From: G965215055 sp965215055
GTDB taxonomy: Bacteria; Pseudomonadota; Gammaproteobacteria; UBA4575
Length of the DNA stretch: 64,000 nucleotides
Assembly (NCBI GenBank): GCA_965215055.1
Contig: OZ244046.1
Location: forward strand, 372,001-436,000
Direction of reading: 5' to 3'
Position 1 is the stretch's first letter. Each line of letters opens with the position of its first letter. The translations under genes and the position numbers were made by a program. The notes under the pieces are model-generated. The model saw only the letters and a list, made by a program, of their open reading frames with translations, did not search any database and was not told the origin of the DNA. Below, one piece after another: positions 46,115-53,871 of this stretch.

Positions 46115-46533
46115 GGGCCGTATTCGTTGATACTGTCTACTGGATTGCCATAGTGCGGCCGAAAGACCCATGGCAAGATGCTGCGGTAAGCGCGCGTAAA
46201 GGATTGGGCATTGCGCACCTCGTCACTACGGATGAAGTACTCACCGAGTTCCTTGCCGCACTCTCCAGGGGAAGCTCGCACCTGCGCCAGGGCGGGGTAA
46301 AGGCGGTGCACGAAATCCTGTCAGATCGGAATACACACGTCGTTCCGCAATCCCGAGAGTCGTTTAGAAAAGGGCTGACCCGCTACGAAGCACGGAATGA
46401 CAAAAAGTACAGCCTGCAAGACTGTATTTCCATGAATGTCATGGATGCCTTATCTATCACAGAAATTCTGACCAATGACCACCACTTTGAACAAGAGGGG
46501 TTTGTCGCCCTTATGAAGAGCGATACCTTGTAA
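46111..46533 (+). CDS. PIN-domain nuclease
   Basis: The 140-residue PIN domain begins VFVDTVYWIAIV (first catalytic Asp, residue 7). It continues TDEVLTEFLAAL (conserved Glu), DCISMNVM (third acid) and ILTNDHHFEQEGF (fourth). The VapC-like metal site appears complete. It is translationally coupled to the upstream GIY-YIG gene, where a VapB-like antitoxin would normally sit. Confidence 0.85.
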   Translation: MRAVFVDTVYWIAIVRPKDPWQDAAVSARKGLGIAHLVTTDEVLTEFLAALSRGSSHLRQGGVKAVHEILSDRNTHVVPQSRESFRKGLTRYEARNDKKYSLQDCISMNVMDALSITEILTNDHHFEQEGFVALMKSDTL

Positions 46534-46612
46534 CGTCAGGCCGGGTCCGGGTTACCCAAGACTGGCTTCGGCAATATAACCCAAGTTCCGGCAAAAGAAA
46601 TTATGAAAAGGA

Positions 46613-46780
46613 CTATTCTCCGAAGCCGCTTCCTGAGCCGTCCGGCAGCTTGTAGTAGTGATCATATCCCCCTCCCGGACGTGCAACACCACCAACAATG
46701 TCCTCTATTTCAGAGTCGTCCAGTGGACGATTTTCCTCAGTCTTTTCTTCTTTGGTAACCTGTGCTTTCTCTTTATCCAT
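46613..46780 (-). CDS. Putative double-glycine RiPP/bacteriocin-like precursor peptide
   Basis: The 55-residue peptide has a GGGAG ribosome site 8 bp before its ATG. The first 31 residues form a charged leader (MDKEKAQVTKEEKTEE) ending LDDSEIEDIVGG, which matches the double-glycine cleavage signature of peptidase-containing ABC exporters. The remaining 24 residues (VARPGGGYDHYY then KLPDGSGSGFGE) are Gly/Tyr-rich with no Cys, Ser/Thr pairs or other obvious modification targets. No maturation enzyme or exporter lies in the window. Family not recognised. Confidence 0.6.
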   Translation of the reverse strand: MDKEKAQVTKEEKTEENRPLDDSEIEDIVGGVARPGGGYDHYYKLPDGSGSGFGE

Positions 46781-47103
46781 GGCATTTCTCCCAGATTCAT
46801 AACCACGTATCTACAGCTTAAAATAAACACCACCGTTATTACAATTTTATTCTCAAATTTTGTGCTTTTAATAAAATTAAAAAAATATCTCTGAAACCAA
46901 GACGTTACGGAATTTTTAAGCAGCATCCACACCTCCAGCTGCTTGTGTATCTCCCGATACTTGAGTACTCTTGCCAGAGCACACCTTCAAATACCAAGAG
47001 GTGTATAGCTCTTGAAGCGCATCTTCTGTACAATAATGCGTAGAAACTTACAGGCTTACACAAGCCATTCGAGTTGCTACCAGATTTTCGAGGAGGGTAA
47101 CAA
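46781..47103. other. AT-rich intergenic region
   Basis: These 323 bp between the peptide gene and the DUF2892 gene are strongly AT-rich at 46800-46890 and probably hold the divergent promoters. I see no further gene, RNA or repeat. Confidence 0.4.
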
Positions 47104-47286
47104 GTGGTTGTAAACGTAGGTGATACTGAGCGCATGTTGCGAATTTTAATCGGCCTGCTATTTATTGGCCTCGCCTTTGCTTTTGGCGGCGGATGGTGGT
47201 GGGGCTTGCTGGGGGTCATTCCCGTTTTTACAGGCGTCACTGGCTGGTGCCCCGTCTATCTGCCATTCAAAATTTCGACCAATTGA
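47104..47286 (+). CDS. DUF2892 family inner-membrane protein
   Basis: The 60-residue protein begins VVNVGDTERMLRILIGLLFI and ends VTGWCPVYLPFKI. Two short helices and the GWCPxY motif are diagnostic of DUF2892, also found at the C-terminus of YgaP-type rhodaneses. Precise role unknown. A TTG or GTG alternative is not needed; GAGGAGGGTAACAA precedes the start. Confidence 0.85.
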   Translation: MVVNVGDTERMLRILIGLLFIGLAFAFGGGWWWGLLGVIPVFTGVTGWCPVYLPFKISTN

Positions 47287-47380
47287 CTCGGTAACAGTCA
47301 CACTGAATTAAGCGACACGATTGATATAATCGTGGGCTATCGCCTCGGTATGCCCAACTTGCTGCCGAGTATCAGACCAG

Positions 47381-47484
47381 GCATTGGTGGTCGACGGCGA
47401 TACCATTGAAATAAGCGCAAACTGCAAAGCGTATTGACATCATCAATGCCCTGTTGCTCCCTGCCTTACTCCTTTCCATCTAAA
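47381..47484 (+). pseudogene. Possible thermonuclease (SNase) remnant
   Basis: In the 280-bp gap after DUF2892, one frame reads ALVVDGDTIEIS, close to the SNase signature VVDGDTI, and then meets a stop. A shifted frame continues QTAKRIDIINA. The rest of a nuclease is missing. The match is short, so this is tentative. Confidence 0.3.
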
Positions 47485-47496
47485 AAAATTTTGCAC

Positions 47497-47515
47497 AGGC
47501 TCACGTAGTGAGCCT
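47497..47515. other. Perfect 8-bp hairpin
   Basis: AGGCTCAC and GTGAGCCT are separated by GTA. On the minus strand a T-rich run follows after about 10 nt, but no minus-strand gene reads into it. It may be a weak terminator or a regulatory site for the gene at 47567. Confidence 0.35.
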
Positions 47516-47566
47516 CGCATCATAAATAATACTCTCCAGACCCTTTATTAGCAGAAGGAGGCTATT

Positions 47567-47902
47567 ATGAAAAAGATATTGTTAATACTAGTGGCAGTAG
47601 GAGTTTTCGCATTCAGCGATGCAATGGCGTGCGTCGCAACTACACTAAAAGAATCGATGATTTGTGAGGAAAAGGCTCGTCATAAAATGGATGAAGCTAT
47701 GGCAAGAACAGAAGCCTTGTATGAAAGGCAACGGCAAGAGGATAAAGCGTGGAAAGCACAACTGCAACAAGAAGCGCTTATGAACGAGACAACTCAGGAA
47801 CTTATCGATCGCAAAGCGTATCGATGGAGAAACAAATGGATACGGGAAGGTGGATGCTACAAGTACAGCGAAGCATGCAGGCTGTTATTGCAAAGCCACT
47901 AA
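47567..47902 (+). CDS. Small exported protein, unknown
   Basis: The 111-residue protein has a strong ribosome site (AGAAGGAGG). A signal peptide (MKKILLILVAVGVFAFSDAMA) is followed by a charged helical region rich in E, K, R and Q and a C-terminal Cys pair (GGCYKYSEACR). Four cysteines in the mature part suggest disulfides. The family is not recognised. Confidence 0.7.
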   Translation: MKKILLILVAVGVFAFSDAMACVATTLKESMICEEKARHKMDEAMARTEALYERQRQEDKAWKAQLQQEALMNETTQELIDRKAYRWRNKWIREGGCYKYSEACRLLLQSH

Positions 47903-47979
47903 CCATATACAAAAGGCGTTTTAGTAGGTGGCCATATGCTGTTTCAAAGGTTAGGGAGGAGCAACATATGGCCTATCAC

Positions 47980-48124
47980 TTATCTGGCGAAAGAAGGTAA
48001 AGCGGATAAGCGAACTAGCTTTGCCGTAGTATCGACAGGGCAGGCTTTATTTCGCCTTGATGCAGCCAGCCAGTGCCATTTGAGTGCTTCCGCATTGCCC
48101 TGTAGGATGCCTTCGCCATTAATC
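47980..48124 (-). pseudogene. Frameshifted tail of the Sel1 gene
   Basis: Directly after the stop of the 496-residue Sel1 gene, another minus-strand frame continues the repeat pattern (INGEGILQGNAEALKWHW, then LAASRRNK) before diverging. It is the lost end of the last repeat, separated by a frameshift near 48125. Confidence 0.65.
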
Positions 48125-49615
48125 TTACGTAATGCCAAGCCTGAGCTGAGCCGGGACATAGCCCTGTTCAGCGGCCAACCGATACCATTTAACTGCCTCC
48201 ACATCATCCTGCGGTACACCTCGACCATTCTCGTACATCGTGCCAAGGTTAGATTGAGCCATAGCAAGACCTTGTTCGGCCGCTCGTCGGTACCACTTGA
48301 CTGCTTCCACATTATCCTGTGGGACGCCTAGGCCATTCTCATACATCCAGCCAAGGTTGTACTGAGTTCCAGCAATCCCTTGCTCAGCCGCCAGCCGATA
48401 CCATTTGATTGCTTCCGCATAGTCTTGCGGGACACCCCAACCCTCGCTGTACATCGTGCCAAGGTTGGTCTGAGCCTTGGCATTTCCCTGTTCAGCCGCA
48501 CGTCGCCACCATTTGACTGCTTCCACATTATCCTGCGGTACGCCACGACCTTCACCATACATCACGCCAAGGCTGTTCTGAGCCTCGGTATTTCCCTGTT
48601 CAGCCGCACGTCGCCACCATTTGACTGCTTCCACATTATCCTGCGGTACGCCACGACCTTCACCATACATCACGCCAAGGCTGTTCTGAGCCTCGGTATT
48701 TCCCTGTTCAGCCGCACGTCGCCACCATTTGACTGCTTCCACATTATCCTGCGGTACACCACGACCCTCCAAGTACATCAAACCAAGGTTGTGCTGAGCA
48801 CCGGCATCCCCTTGCTCAGCTGCCATCCGATACCATTTAACCGCTTCTGTATCGTCCTGTGGGACACCACGCCCACTATCGTACATCAGGCCAAGGTTGT
48901 TCTGAGCCCAGGCATCCCCCTGTTTAGCTGCCACCCGGTACCACTTAAGTGCCTCTACATGGTCCTGCGGTACGCCCTGACCCTTGTAATACATCTCGCC
49001 AAGTCTGAACTGAGCTGCAGCCTTGCCCTGCCCAGCCGCCATCCGGTATAACTTGAGTGCCCCTACATAATCCTGCGGTGCACCCCGACCCTCACGATAC
49101 ATCTCGCCAAGGTTGTGCTGAGCCGAGGCATCCCCCTGCTCAGCTGCCATCCGGTACCACTTGAGCGCCTCTACATAGTCCTGCGATACACCACGACCCT
49201 CAGTATACATCTTGCCAAGGTTGTTCTGAGCCGCGACATCGCCTTGCTCAGCCGCCATCCGGTACCATTTAACCGCTTCCGTATCGTTCTGTGGAACGCC
49301 TTGCCCACTATCGTACATCCAGCCAAGGTTGGCTTGAGCCGTGGCTTCGCCTTGCTCAGCCGCCACCTGAAGCCATTTAACCGCCTCCGCATCATCCTGT
49401 AGTACACCCAAACCCTTGTGGTACATCCAACCAAGATTGGCCTGAGCCCAGACATTCCCCTGCTCAGCCGCCATTCGGAACCATTTGACTGCTTCCGTAT
49501 CATCTTGCGACACCTCATGCCCCAGCCTATATATCTCGCCAAGGTTAACCTGAGCCGCGACATCGCCTTGCTCAGCTTGATGTCTGAGACGCTTTACTTT
49601 CTGGTTTTTTACCAT
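48125..49615 (-). CDS. Sel1-repeat protein, 13-14 repeats, 3' end frameshifted
   Basis: The 496-residue protein is almost wholly Sel1 repeats of 36 residues, preceded only by MVKNQKVKRLRHQAEQGD. It has no signal peptide or anchor, unlike the paralogue at 51487-52533, which begins with a secretion signal before the same VQRLRHQAEQGD. Repeats 8-10 are nearly identical (GRGVPQDNVEAVKWWRRAAE), reflecting exact 108-bp duplication. The stop comes early in the 14th repeat. Probably a cytoplasmic scaffold if expressed. It lies 10 bp after the kinase at 49625. Confidence 0.82.
   Translation of the reverse strand: MVKNQKVKRLRHQAEQGDVAAQVNLGEIYRLGHEVSQDDTEAVKWFRMAAEQGNVWAQANLGWMYHKGLGVLQDDAEAVKWLQVAAEQGEATAQANLGWMYDSGQGVPQNDTEAVKWYRMAAEQGDVAAQNNLGKMYTEGRGVSQDYVEALKWYRMAAEQGDASAQHNLGEMYREGRGAPQDYVGALKLYRMAAGQGKAAAQFRLGEMYYKGQGVPQDHVEALKWYRVAAKQGDAWAQNNLGLMYDSGRGVPQDDTEAVKWYRMAAEQGDAGAQHNLGLMYLEGRGVPQDNVEAVKWWRRAAEQGNTEAQNSLGVMYGEGRGVPQDNVEAVKWWRRAAEQGNTEAQNSLGVMYGEGRGVPQDNVEAVKWWRRAAEQGNAKAQTNLGTMYSEGWGVPQDYAEAIKWYRLAAEQGIAGTQYNLGWMYENGLGVPQDNVEAVKWYRRAAEQGLAMAQSNLGTMYENGRGVPQDDVEAVKWYRLAAEQGYVPAQLRLGIT
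48482..48757 (-). repeat. 108-bp in-frame tandem repeat
   Basis: About 2.5 essentially perfect copies of a 108-bp unit, equal to one Sel1 repeat of 36 codons, lie inside the 496-residue gene. The identity at silent sites shows recent duplication. Confidence 0.88.
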
Positions 49616-49624
49616 GGGCAGGCT

Positions 49625-51367
49625 TCACTTTGCTTTGAGCTGATCCCACGTTTTCGGCTGCCACTCTCCAGCCAGACGCTGGGCAGTTGTTATTGCTTCC
49701 AGAGTCATTTTTCCTTCAATTTCATCACGATTTTCCCTGGCTAAATCTGACATATCTGTATCGTCTGAGGAAAATCTTGAAGCTGCCAGATTGTACCACT
49801 TGTGCGCTTCTATATAGTCTTGGGCTACGCCTCGGCCATTGATGTACATCTCGCCAAGGCTGTACTGAGCCAAGGCAATCCCCTGCTCAGCTGCCATCCG
49901 AAACCATTTAACCGCTTCCACATCGCCCTGTGGGATACCTTCACCATTTTCATACATGAAGCCAAGGATGAATTGAGCATTGGCATGGCCTTGCTCAGCT
50001 GCCGTCCGGTACCATCTAACCGCTTCTGCGTAGTCCTGCGGGACACCTTTACCACTATGATACATCCAGCCAAGGCGGTACTGAGCACTGGCATCACCCT
50101 GTTCGGCTACCATCCGGTACCATTTAAATGCTTCCGCGTTATCCTGTGGGACACCTTCGCCCTCATAGTACATCTGGCCAAGTCTAAACTGAGCCTCGGC
50201 ATCGCCCTGCTCAGCTGCCAACTTGAGTTCTTCCATTCCCTTTTCTGCTTGAGCTTTTCCCTCTGTTGCCTTCCTAGCCACTTCCTCTTCTTTCTCCACC
50301 TGCCCTGCTTGAAAGGTGTACAGCCCAATCACCGACAGCACTACTATTCCAATGACAACGGAGATCAAAACATTCTTATTTCTCCATACAGTTTTGTTGG
50401 CACCAGAACCAGCATGCGAGATTTCTTTTTTTGCCGGGTTCTTTGTTTCACCTTGCTTCTCTGCTCCAGTAGCCGTGGCTTGCCGTTTTTCCTTTTGCTT
50501 CCACAGTGAACACCATGCCTTCAGATCTTGTGGGCGGTCTTCAGCTTTGATACTCAGCCCTCGATCTATTGCCGTTAACAAGCCTTTAGCGTACTGACCC
50601 TTTACCCGTTCCGATGCCGGGGGGAAGGCTTCACCTTGTGCTCGCTCCGTGGCATCTTTCGGTGCGATTCCAGTGATGCACCGATACGCCACCGCGCTCA
50701 AACCGTAGACGTCTGTCCATGGCCCCTGTTGCCTGCCGCGAGTGGAGTATTGTTCCAAAGGCGCATATCCCGCTGTGGCTACGGCCGTTACACTGCGGCT
50801 GCGTGCTCCTATCGCTTGGCGCGCTGCGCCGAAGTCAATGAGTACAGGAGAACCGTCTTTTCTTAATAGGATGTTCTTGGGTGCGATATCCCGGTGCAGA
50901 TAGCCTGCGGCATGTACTTGTTCCAGACCTTCAATTAGAGGATTCAGAATGGCCATGAGCTGCGACTCATCTAGTGTGTTCTCGCGCTTTAATCGTTCAC
51001 TGAGTGTCTCGCCTTCAATGTATTCCATCACAATATAGCCGCTGCCGTGTGCCTCGAAGTATTTGTAAATACGAATGATGCCGAGATGGTTAAGTTGGGC
51101 CAGAGTGCGAGCTTCATCCAGAAAACGTTCCAATCCCCAAGCATAATTTTCGGATTCAGATGAAGATCGGGGACGAACGCTGTGGTCTGCTGTGCGGATA
51201 GCAAAGTCCCTGGGCAGATATTCCTTGATGGCAACTGTGCGATTGAGCAAAGTATCTTTCGCCAAATAGGTAATGCCGAACCCTCCAACCCCCAGCACTG
51301 ACAGGAGTTCGAACTCCTGTACCCGATAACCTCCAGGTAAGGCATCCAGATGGTCGTCAGAGGTCAT
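49625..51367 (-). CDS. Membrane-anchored Hanks-type kinase with Sel1 repeats
   Basis: The 580-residue protein has an N-terminal kinase domain with GVGGFG, VAIKEY (K48), catalytic loop HRDIAPKN (158-165), DFG and APLEQ. The lysine two after the catalytic Asp is Ala, as in many tyrosine kinases (HRDLAxRN); Asp and Asn are kept. A KE-rich linker, one transmembrane helix (VLISVVIGIVVLSVIGLY, about 340-357) and a coiled-coil-like EKEEEVARKATEGKAQ stretch follow, then five Sel1 repeats and the family tail. The kinase is therefore cytoplasmic and the repeats periplasmic. It is the most complete family member here. Confidence 0.9.
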   Translation of the reverse strand: MTSDDHLDALPGGYRVQEFELLSVLGVGGFGITYLAKDTLLNRTVAIKEYLPRDFAIRTADHSVRPRSSSESENYAWGLERFLDEARTLAQLNHLGIIRIYKYFEAHGSGYIVMEYIEGETLSERLKRENTLDESQLMAILNPLIEGLEQVHAAGYLHRDIAPKNILLRKDGSPVLIDFGAARQAIGARSRSVTAVATAGYAPLEQYSTRGRQQGPWTDVYGLSAVAYRCITGIAPKDATERAQGEAFPPASERVKGQYAKGLLTAIDRGLSIKAEDRPQDLKAWCSLWKQKEKRQATATGAEKQGETKNPAKKEISHAGSGANKTVWRNKNVLISVVIGIVVLSVIGLYTFQAGQVEKEEEVARKATEGKAQAEKGMEELKLAAEQGDAEAQFRLGQMYYEGEGVPQDNAEAFKWYRMVAEQGDASAQYRLGWMYHSGKGVPQDYAEAVRWYRTAAEQGHANAQFILGFMYENGEGIPQGDVEAVKWFRMAAEQGIALAQYSLGEMYINGRGVAQDYIEAHKWYNLAASRFSSDDTDMSDLARENRDEIEGKMTLEAITTAQRLAGEWQPKTWDQLKAK

Positions 51368-51430
51368 GAGGCTTAAGGGTTGTTAATGGTTGACCCAGCT
51401 TTTATCCAGGGAATAGCAGATCAGTGCTCC

Positions 51431-51486
51431 TGACTCTACATATTCCAAATATATGCGCGGTCATAAGGCACCGCTGTATACCAAGT
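51431..51486 (-). promoter_or_regulatory. Kinase-upstream element, copy E5
   Basis: This copy sits 64 bp before the kinase start at 51367, with the same arrangement and conserved leader as E3 and E4, although it is 46 kb away from them. It begins directly after the stop of the Sel1 gene at 51487. Confidence 0.5.
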
Positions 51487-52533
51487 CTACTCTGCTTTGA
51501 GCTGGTCCCACGTTTTCGGCTGCCATTCTCTAGCCAGACGCTGGGCAGTTATTACTTCTTCCTGAGTCATTTTTCCTTCAATTTCATTACGATATTTCCT
51601 GGCTTTATCTGACATATCTGTATCACCTGAGGGAAATCTTGAAGCTGCCAGATTGTACCACTTGTGTGCCTTTATATAGTCTTGGGCCACACCTAGGCCT
51701 CTAGCGTACATGTCACCAAGCATGTATTGACCCAAGGCAATCCCCTGCTCAGCTATCAGCCGAAACCATTTAACTGCTTCTGCATAGTCCTCTTCTTTGC
51801 TAATAAAATACTTAACACCAAGGGCGAGCTGAGCGAGGACATAACCCTGCTCAGCCGCCATCCGGTACCATTTAACTGCTTCCACATCGCTCTGTGGGAC
51901 ACCTTTACCATCTTCATATGTCTTACCAAGGTTGTGCTGAGCCTCAACATTCCCCTGCTCAGCTGCCATCCGATACCATTTAACCGCTTCCACATAGTCC
52001 TGCGGGACCCCGTCACCCTTACGGTATATCCGGCCAAGGCTGACCTGAGCCTTGACATACCCCTGTTCAGCGGCCATCCGATACCATTTAACCGCTTCCA
52101 CATAGTCCTGCGGGACCCCGTCACCCTTACGGTATATCCGGCCAAGGCTGACCTGAGCCTTGACATACCCCTGTTCAGCGGCCATCCGGTACCATTTAAC
52201 CGCTTCCACATAATTCTGTGGGATGCCTTTGCTCCAACGGTATATCTGGCCAAGCCTATACTGAGCCTCAACATTCCCCTGCTCAGCCGCCATCCGGTAC
52301 CATTTAACCGCTTCCACATCGCTCTGTGGGACACCTTTACCAGCCTCATATGTCTCACCAAGGCTGTACTGGGCCGCGACATCGCCCTGCTCAGCTTGAT
52401 GTCTGAGACGCTGTACCTCTTCATCGCAGAGCACTGACTCCGAATACGGAAGAACAACAAGTAAAAACAGTATTACAGCTATGGAAAGTGCTACCCGGTC
52501 CGAACCCGGTACGATAGATCTACTCGCAAACAT
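51487..52533 (-). CDS. Exported Sel1-repeat protein
   Basis: The 348-residue protein has an N-terminal signal peptide (VALSIAVILFLLVVLPYSES), then VQRLRHQAEQGD, seven Sel1 repeats and the family tail ending PKTWDQLKAE. Two adjacent repeats (VSLGRIYRKGDGVPQDYVEA) are identical in DNA. It is periplasmic or lipoprotein-like; the sequence VLC near residue 35 is not a strong lipobox. It is adjacent to the kinase with periplasmic Sel1 repeats, so the two may interact. Confidence 0.85.
   Translation of the reverse strand: MFASRSIVPGSDRVALSIAVILFLLVVLPYSESVLCDEEVQRLRHQAEQGDVAAQYSLGETYEAGKGVPQSDVEAVKWYRMAAEQGNVEAQYRLGQIYRWSKGIPQNYVEAVKWYRMAAEQGYVKAQVSLGRIYRKGDGVPQDYVEAVKWYRMAAEQGYVKAQVSLGRIYRKGDGVPQDYVEAVKWYRMAAEQGNVEAQHNLGKTYEDGKGVPQSDVEAVKWYRMAAEQGYVLAQLALGVKYFISKEEDYAEAVKWFRLIAEQGIALGQYMLGDMYARGLGVAQDYIKAHKWYNLAASRFPSGDTDMSDKARKYRNEIEGKMTQEEVITAQRLAREWQPKTWDQLKAE
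51965..52187 (-). repeat. 108-bp in-frame tandem duplication
   Basis: Two identical 108-bp units (one Sel1 repeat each) lie inside the exported Sel1 gene. This event is independent of the duplication at 48482-48757. Confidence 0.88.
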
Positions 52534-52541
52534 AAGAACTC

Positions 52542-53006
52542 TCAGGTTTTACCAATGGCAGGCTTTACTCCACCTTGAGTTAACCCCATAGTTTTCGGCT
52601 GCCATTCTCTAGCCAGACGCTGGGCAGTCGTTATTGCTTCTTTAGTCATTCTTTTCTCAATTTTGTCACGCTGGAAACTAGCTTCTCCATGGCCCTGCTC
52701 AGCGGCCAACCAATACCACTTGAGTGCTTCCATACCGTCCTGCGGGAAGTTGTCTTCGCCTCTACTGTATATCCAGCCAAGGCTACACTGAGCCTTGATA
52801 TGGCCCTGTTCAGCAGCCAGCCGGAACCATTTAACTGCTTCCGCATTGTTCTTTGGGACACCTTTGCCCTTACGATACATCCAGCCAAGTTCGAACTGAG
52901 CTTCGGCATTTCCCTGCTCAGCTTGATGTCTGAGGCGTTGTACTTCTTCTATGGAAAGTGCTACCCAGCCCGAACCCAGTACAATAGACTTCGTCATACT
53001 ACGCAT
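52542..53006 (-). CDS. Degenerate short Sel1-repeat protein
   Basis: From MRSMTKSIVLGSGW the protein has 154 residues; an in-frame start at 53081 would add 25. Compared with the neighbour, the hydrophobic signal core is deleted (VALSI runs straight into EEVQRLRHQ). Only about 2.5 Sel1 repeats remain. The tail reads QRLAREWQPKTMGLTQGG in place of QPKTWxQL, caused by a one-base shift. It is probably a decaying paralogue that is no longer exported. Confidence 0.65.
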   Translation of the reverse strand: MRSMTKSIVLGSGWVALSIEEVQRLRHQAEQGNAEAQFELGWMYRKGKGVPKNNAEAVKWFRLAAEQGHIKAQCSLGWIYSRGEDNFPQDGMEALKWYWLAAEQGHGEASFQRDKIEKRMTKEAITTAQRLAREWQPKTMGLTQGGVKPAIGKT

Positions 53007-53097
53007 GAATTTATGATTCAAAGATACAAGCTGTACCCAACCCGGATATTGCCAGACAGCAATACCCGATGAAGGCCGCAAAAAGTCTATTCAGACT

Positions 53098-53703
53098 TCA
53101 GGGGCCGTACTGGAAAGGAGATGCCAAACCTGCCTTGCCTGATTGGTACCACTCTATGCCGTTATCATGGTAGCGGGCACGTTTTGATTCATGCACTACA
53201 ACTGGATTCCTCGGTGCTACGGCCAGGGGGGGATTGCTAACCGTGACGGGCTTGCCGTCTTCACCTTCTATTGGATACATTTCATTTTCACCGACACCGT
53301 CAATTACCAGGTGTTTCTTGGCATCCGTGCTTTCAAATGTGATCTTGGCTTTCTTGGCACTGATTACTTCACTTACCAGGCTTGCGATCACGCTCAGATG
53401 ACCGCCGCCTTCACCGCTCCACAGTGAACAGATCGCGTCAAACTGGGCATCGTCGGCGTTTTCGTCCACGTACAGCGCCAGTCTCCAGTTGCCCTTGGTA
53501 AGGTTTCCCGGTGCATGTAACCAGACGCCTATCTTGAGATCATCCAGGTTGACGTCACCACAGTGACCTTTTTTAATGTGCCAGCCAACGATAGCTTCAC
53601 AATAACCCACGGTAGGGTCGCGCAACAGTATACAGGGGCACAGGTTGTCGCAGGTGCAGGATTCGAAATAGTTGCCTTCTACTTTCCAGTTCGTTATCGC
53701 CAT
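53098..53703 (-). CDS. DUF1326 family protein
   Basis: The 201-residue protein has the diagnostic start NYFESCTCDNLCPCILL with clustered cysteines, and later GVWLHAPGNLTKG and SGEGGGHLSVIASL. The family function is unknown; the Cys cluster suggests metal binding. It is divergent from a DUF2182 gene, its usual partner. Confidence 0.88.
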   Translation of the reverse strand: MAITNWKVEGNYFESCTCDNLCPCILLRDPTVGYCEAIVGWHIKKGHCGDVNLDDLKIGVWLHAPGNLTKGNWRLALYVDENADDAQFDAICSLWSGEGGGHLSVIASLVSEVISAKKAKITFESTDAKKHLVIDGVGENEMYPIEGEDGKPVTVSNPPLAVAPRNPVVVHESKRARYHDNGIEWYQSGKAGLASPFQYGP

Positions 53704-53871
53704 CGCTTACCTCCGGTAGACACGTGATTATTGCTCTCTCGTAACCATAACACAGATATGAAGTTATGATAATAGCTTGTTGATTGCTCGGAATATTCAT
53801 TATTATTTGGTAAATTTGCATGCCTGCCTGTGTTTTTTATTGGGCAAACACGCTTCCTTCTTGACTAGTTT

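Noticed and set aside
48482..48757. Regular repeat spacing resembling a CRISPR array
   Set aside because: The 108-bp units are contiguous, have no spacers and encode Sel1 repeats in frame.
48380..49051. Long plus-strand open frame of 223 codons opposite the Sel1 gene
   Set aside because: It is the antisense of a 108-bp coding repeat with biased codons, so the absence of stops repeats with the unit. The same artefact occurs opposite every Sel1 gene.
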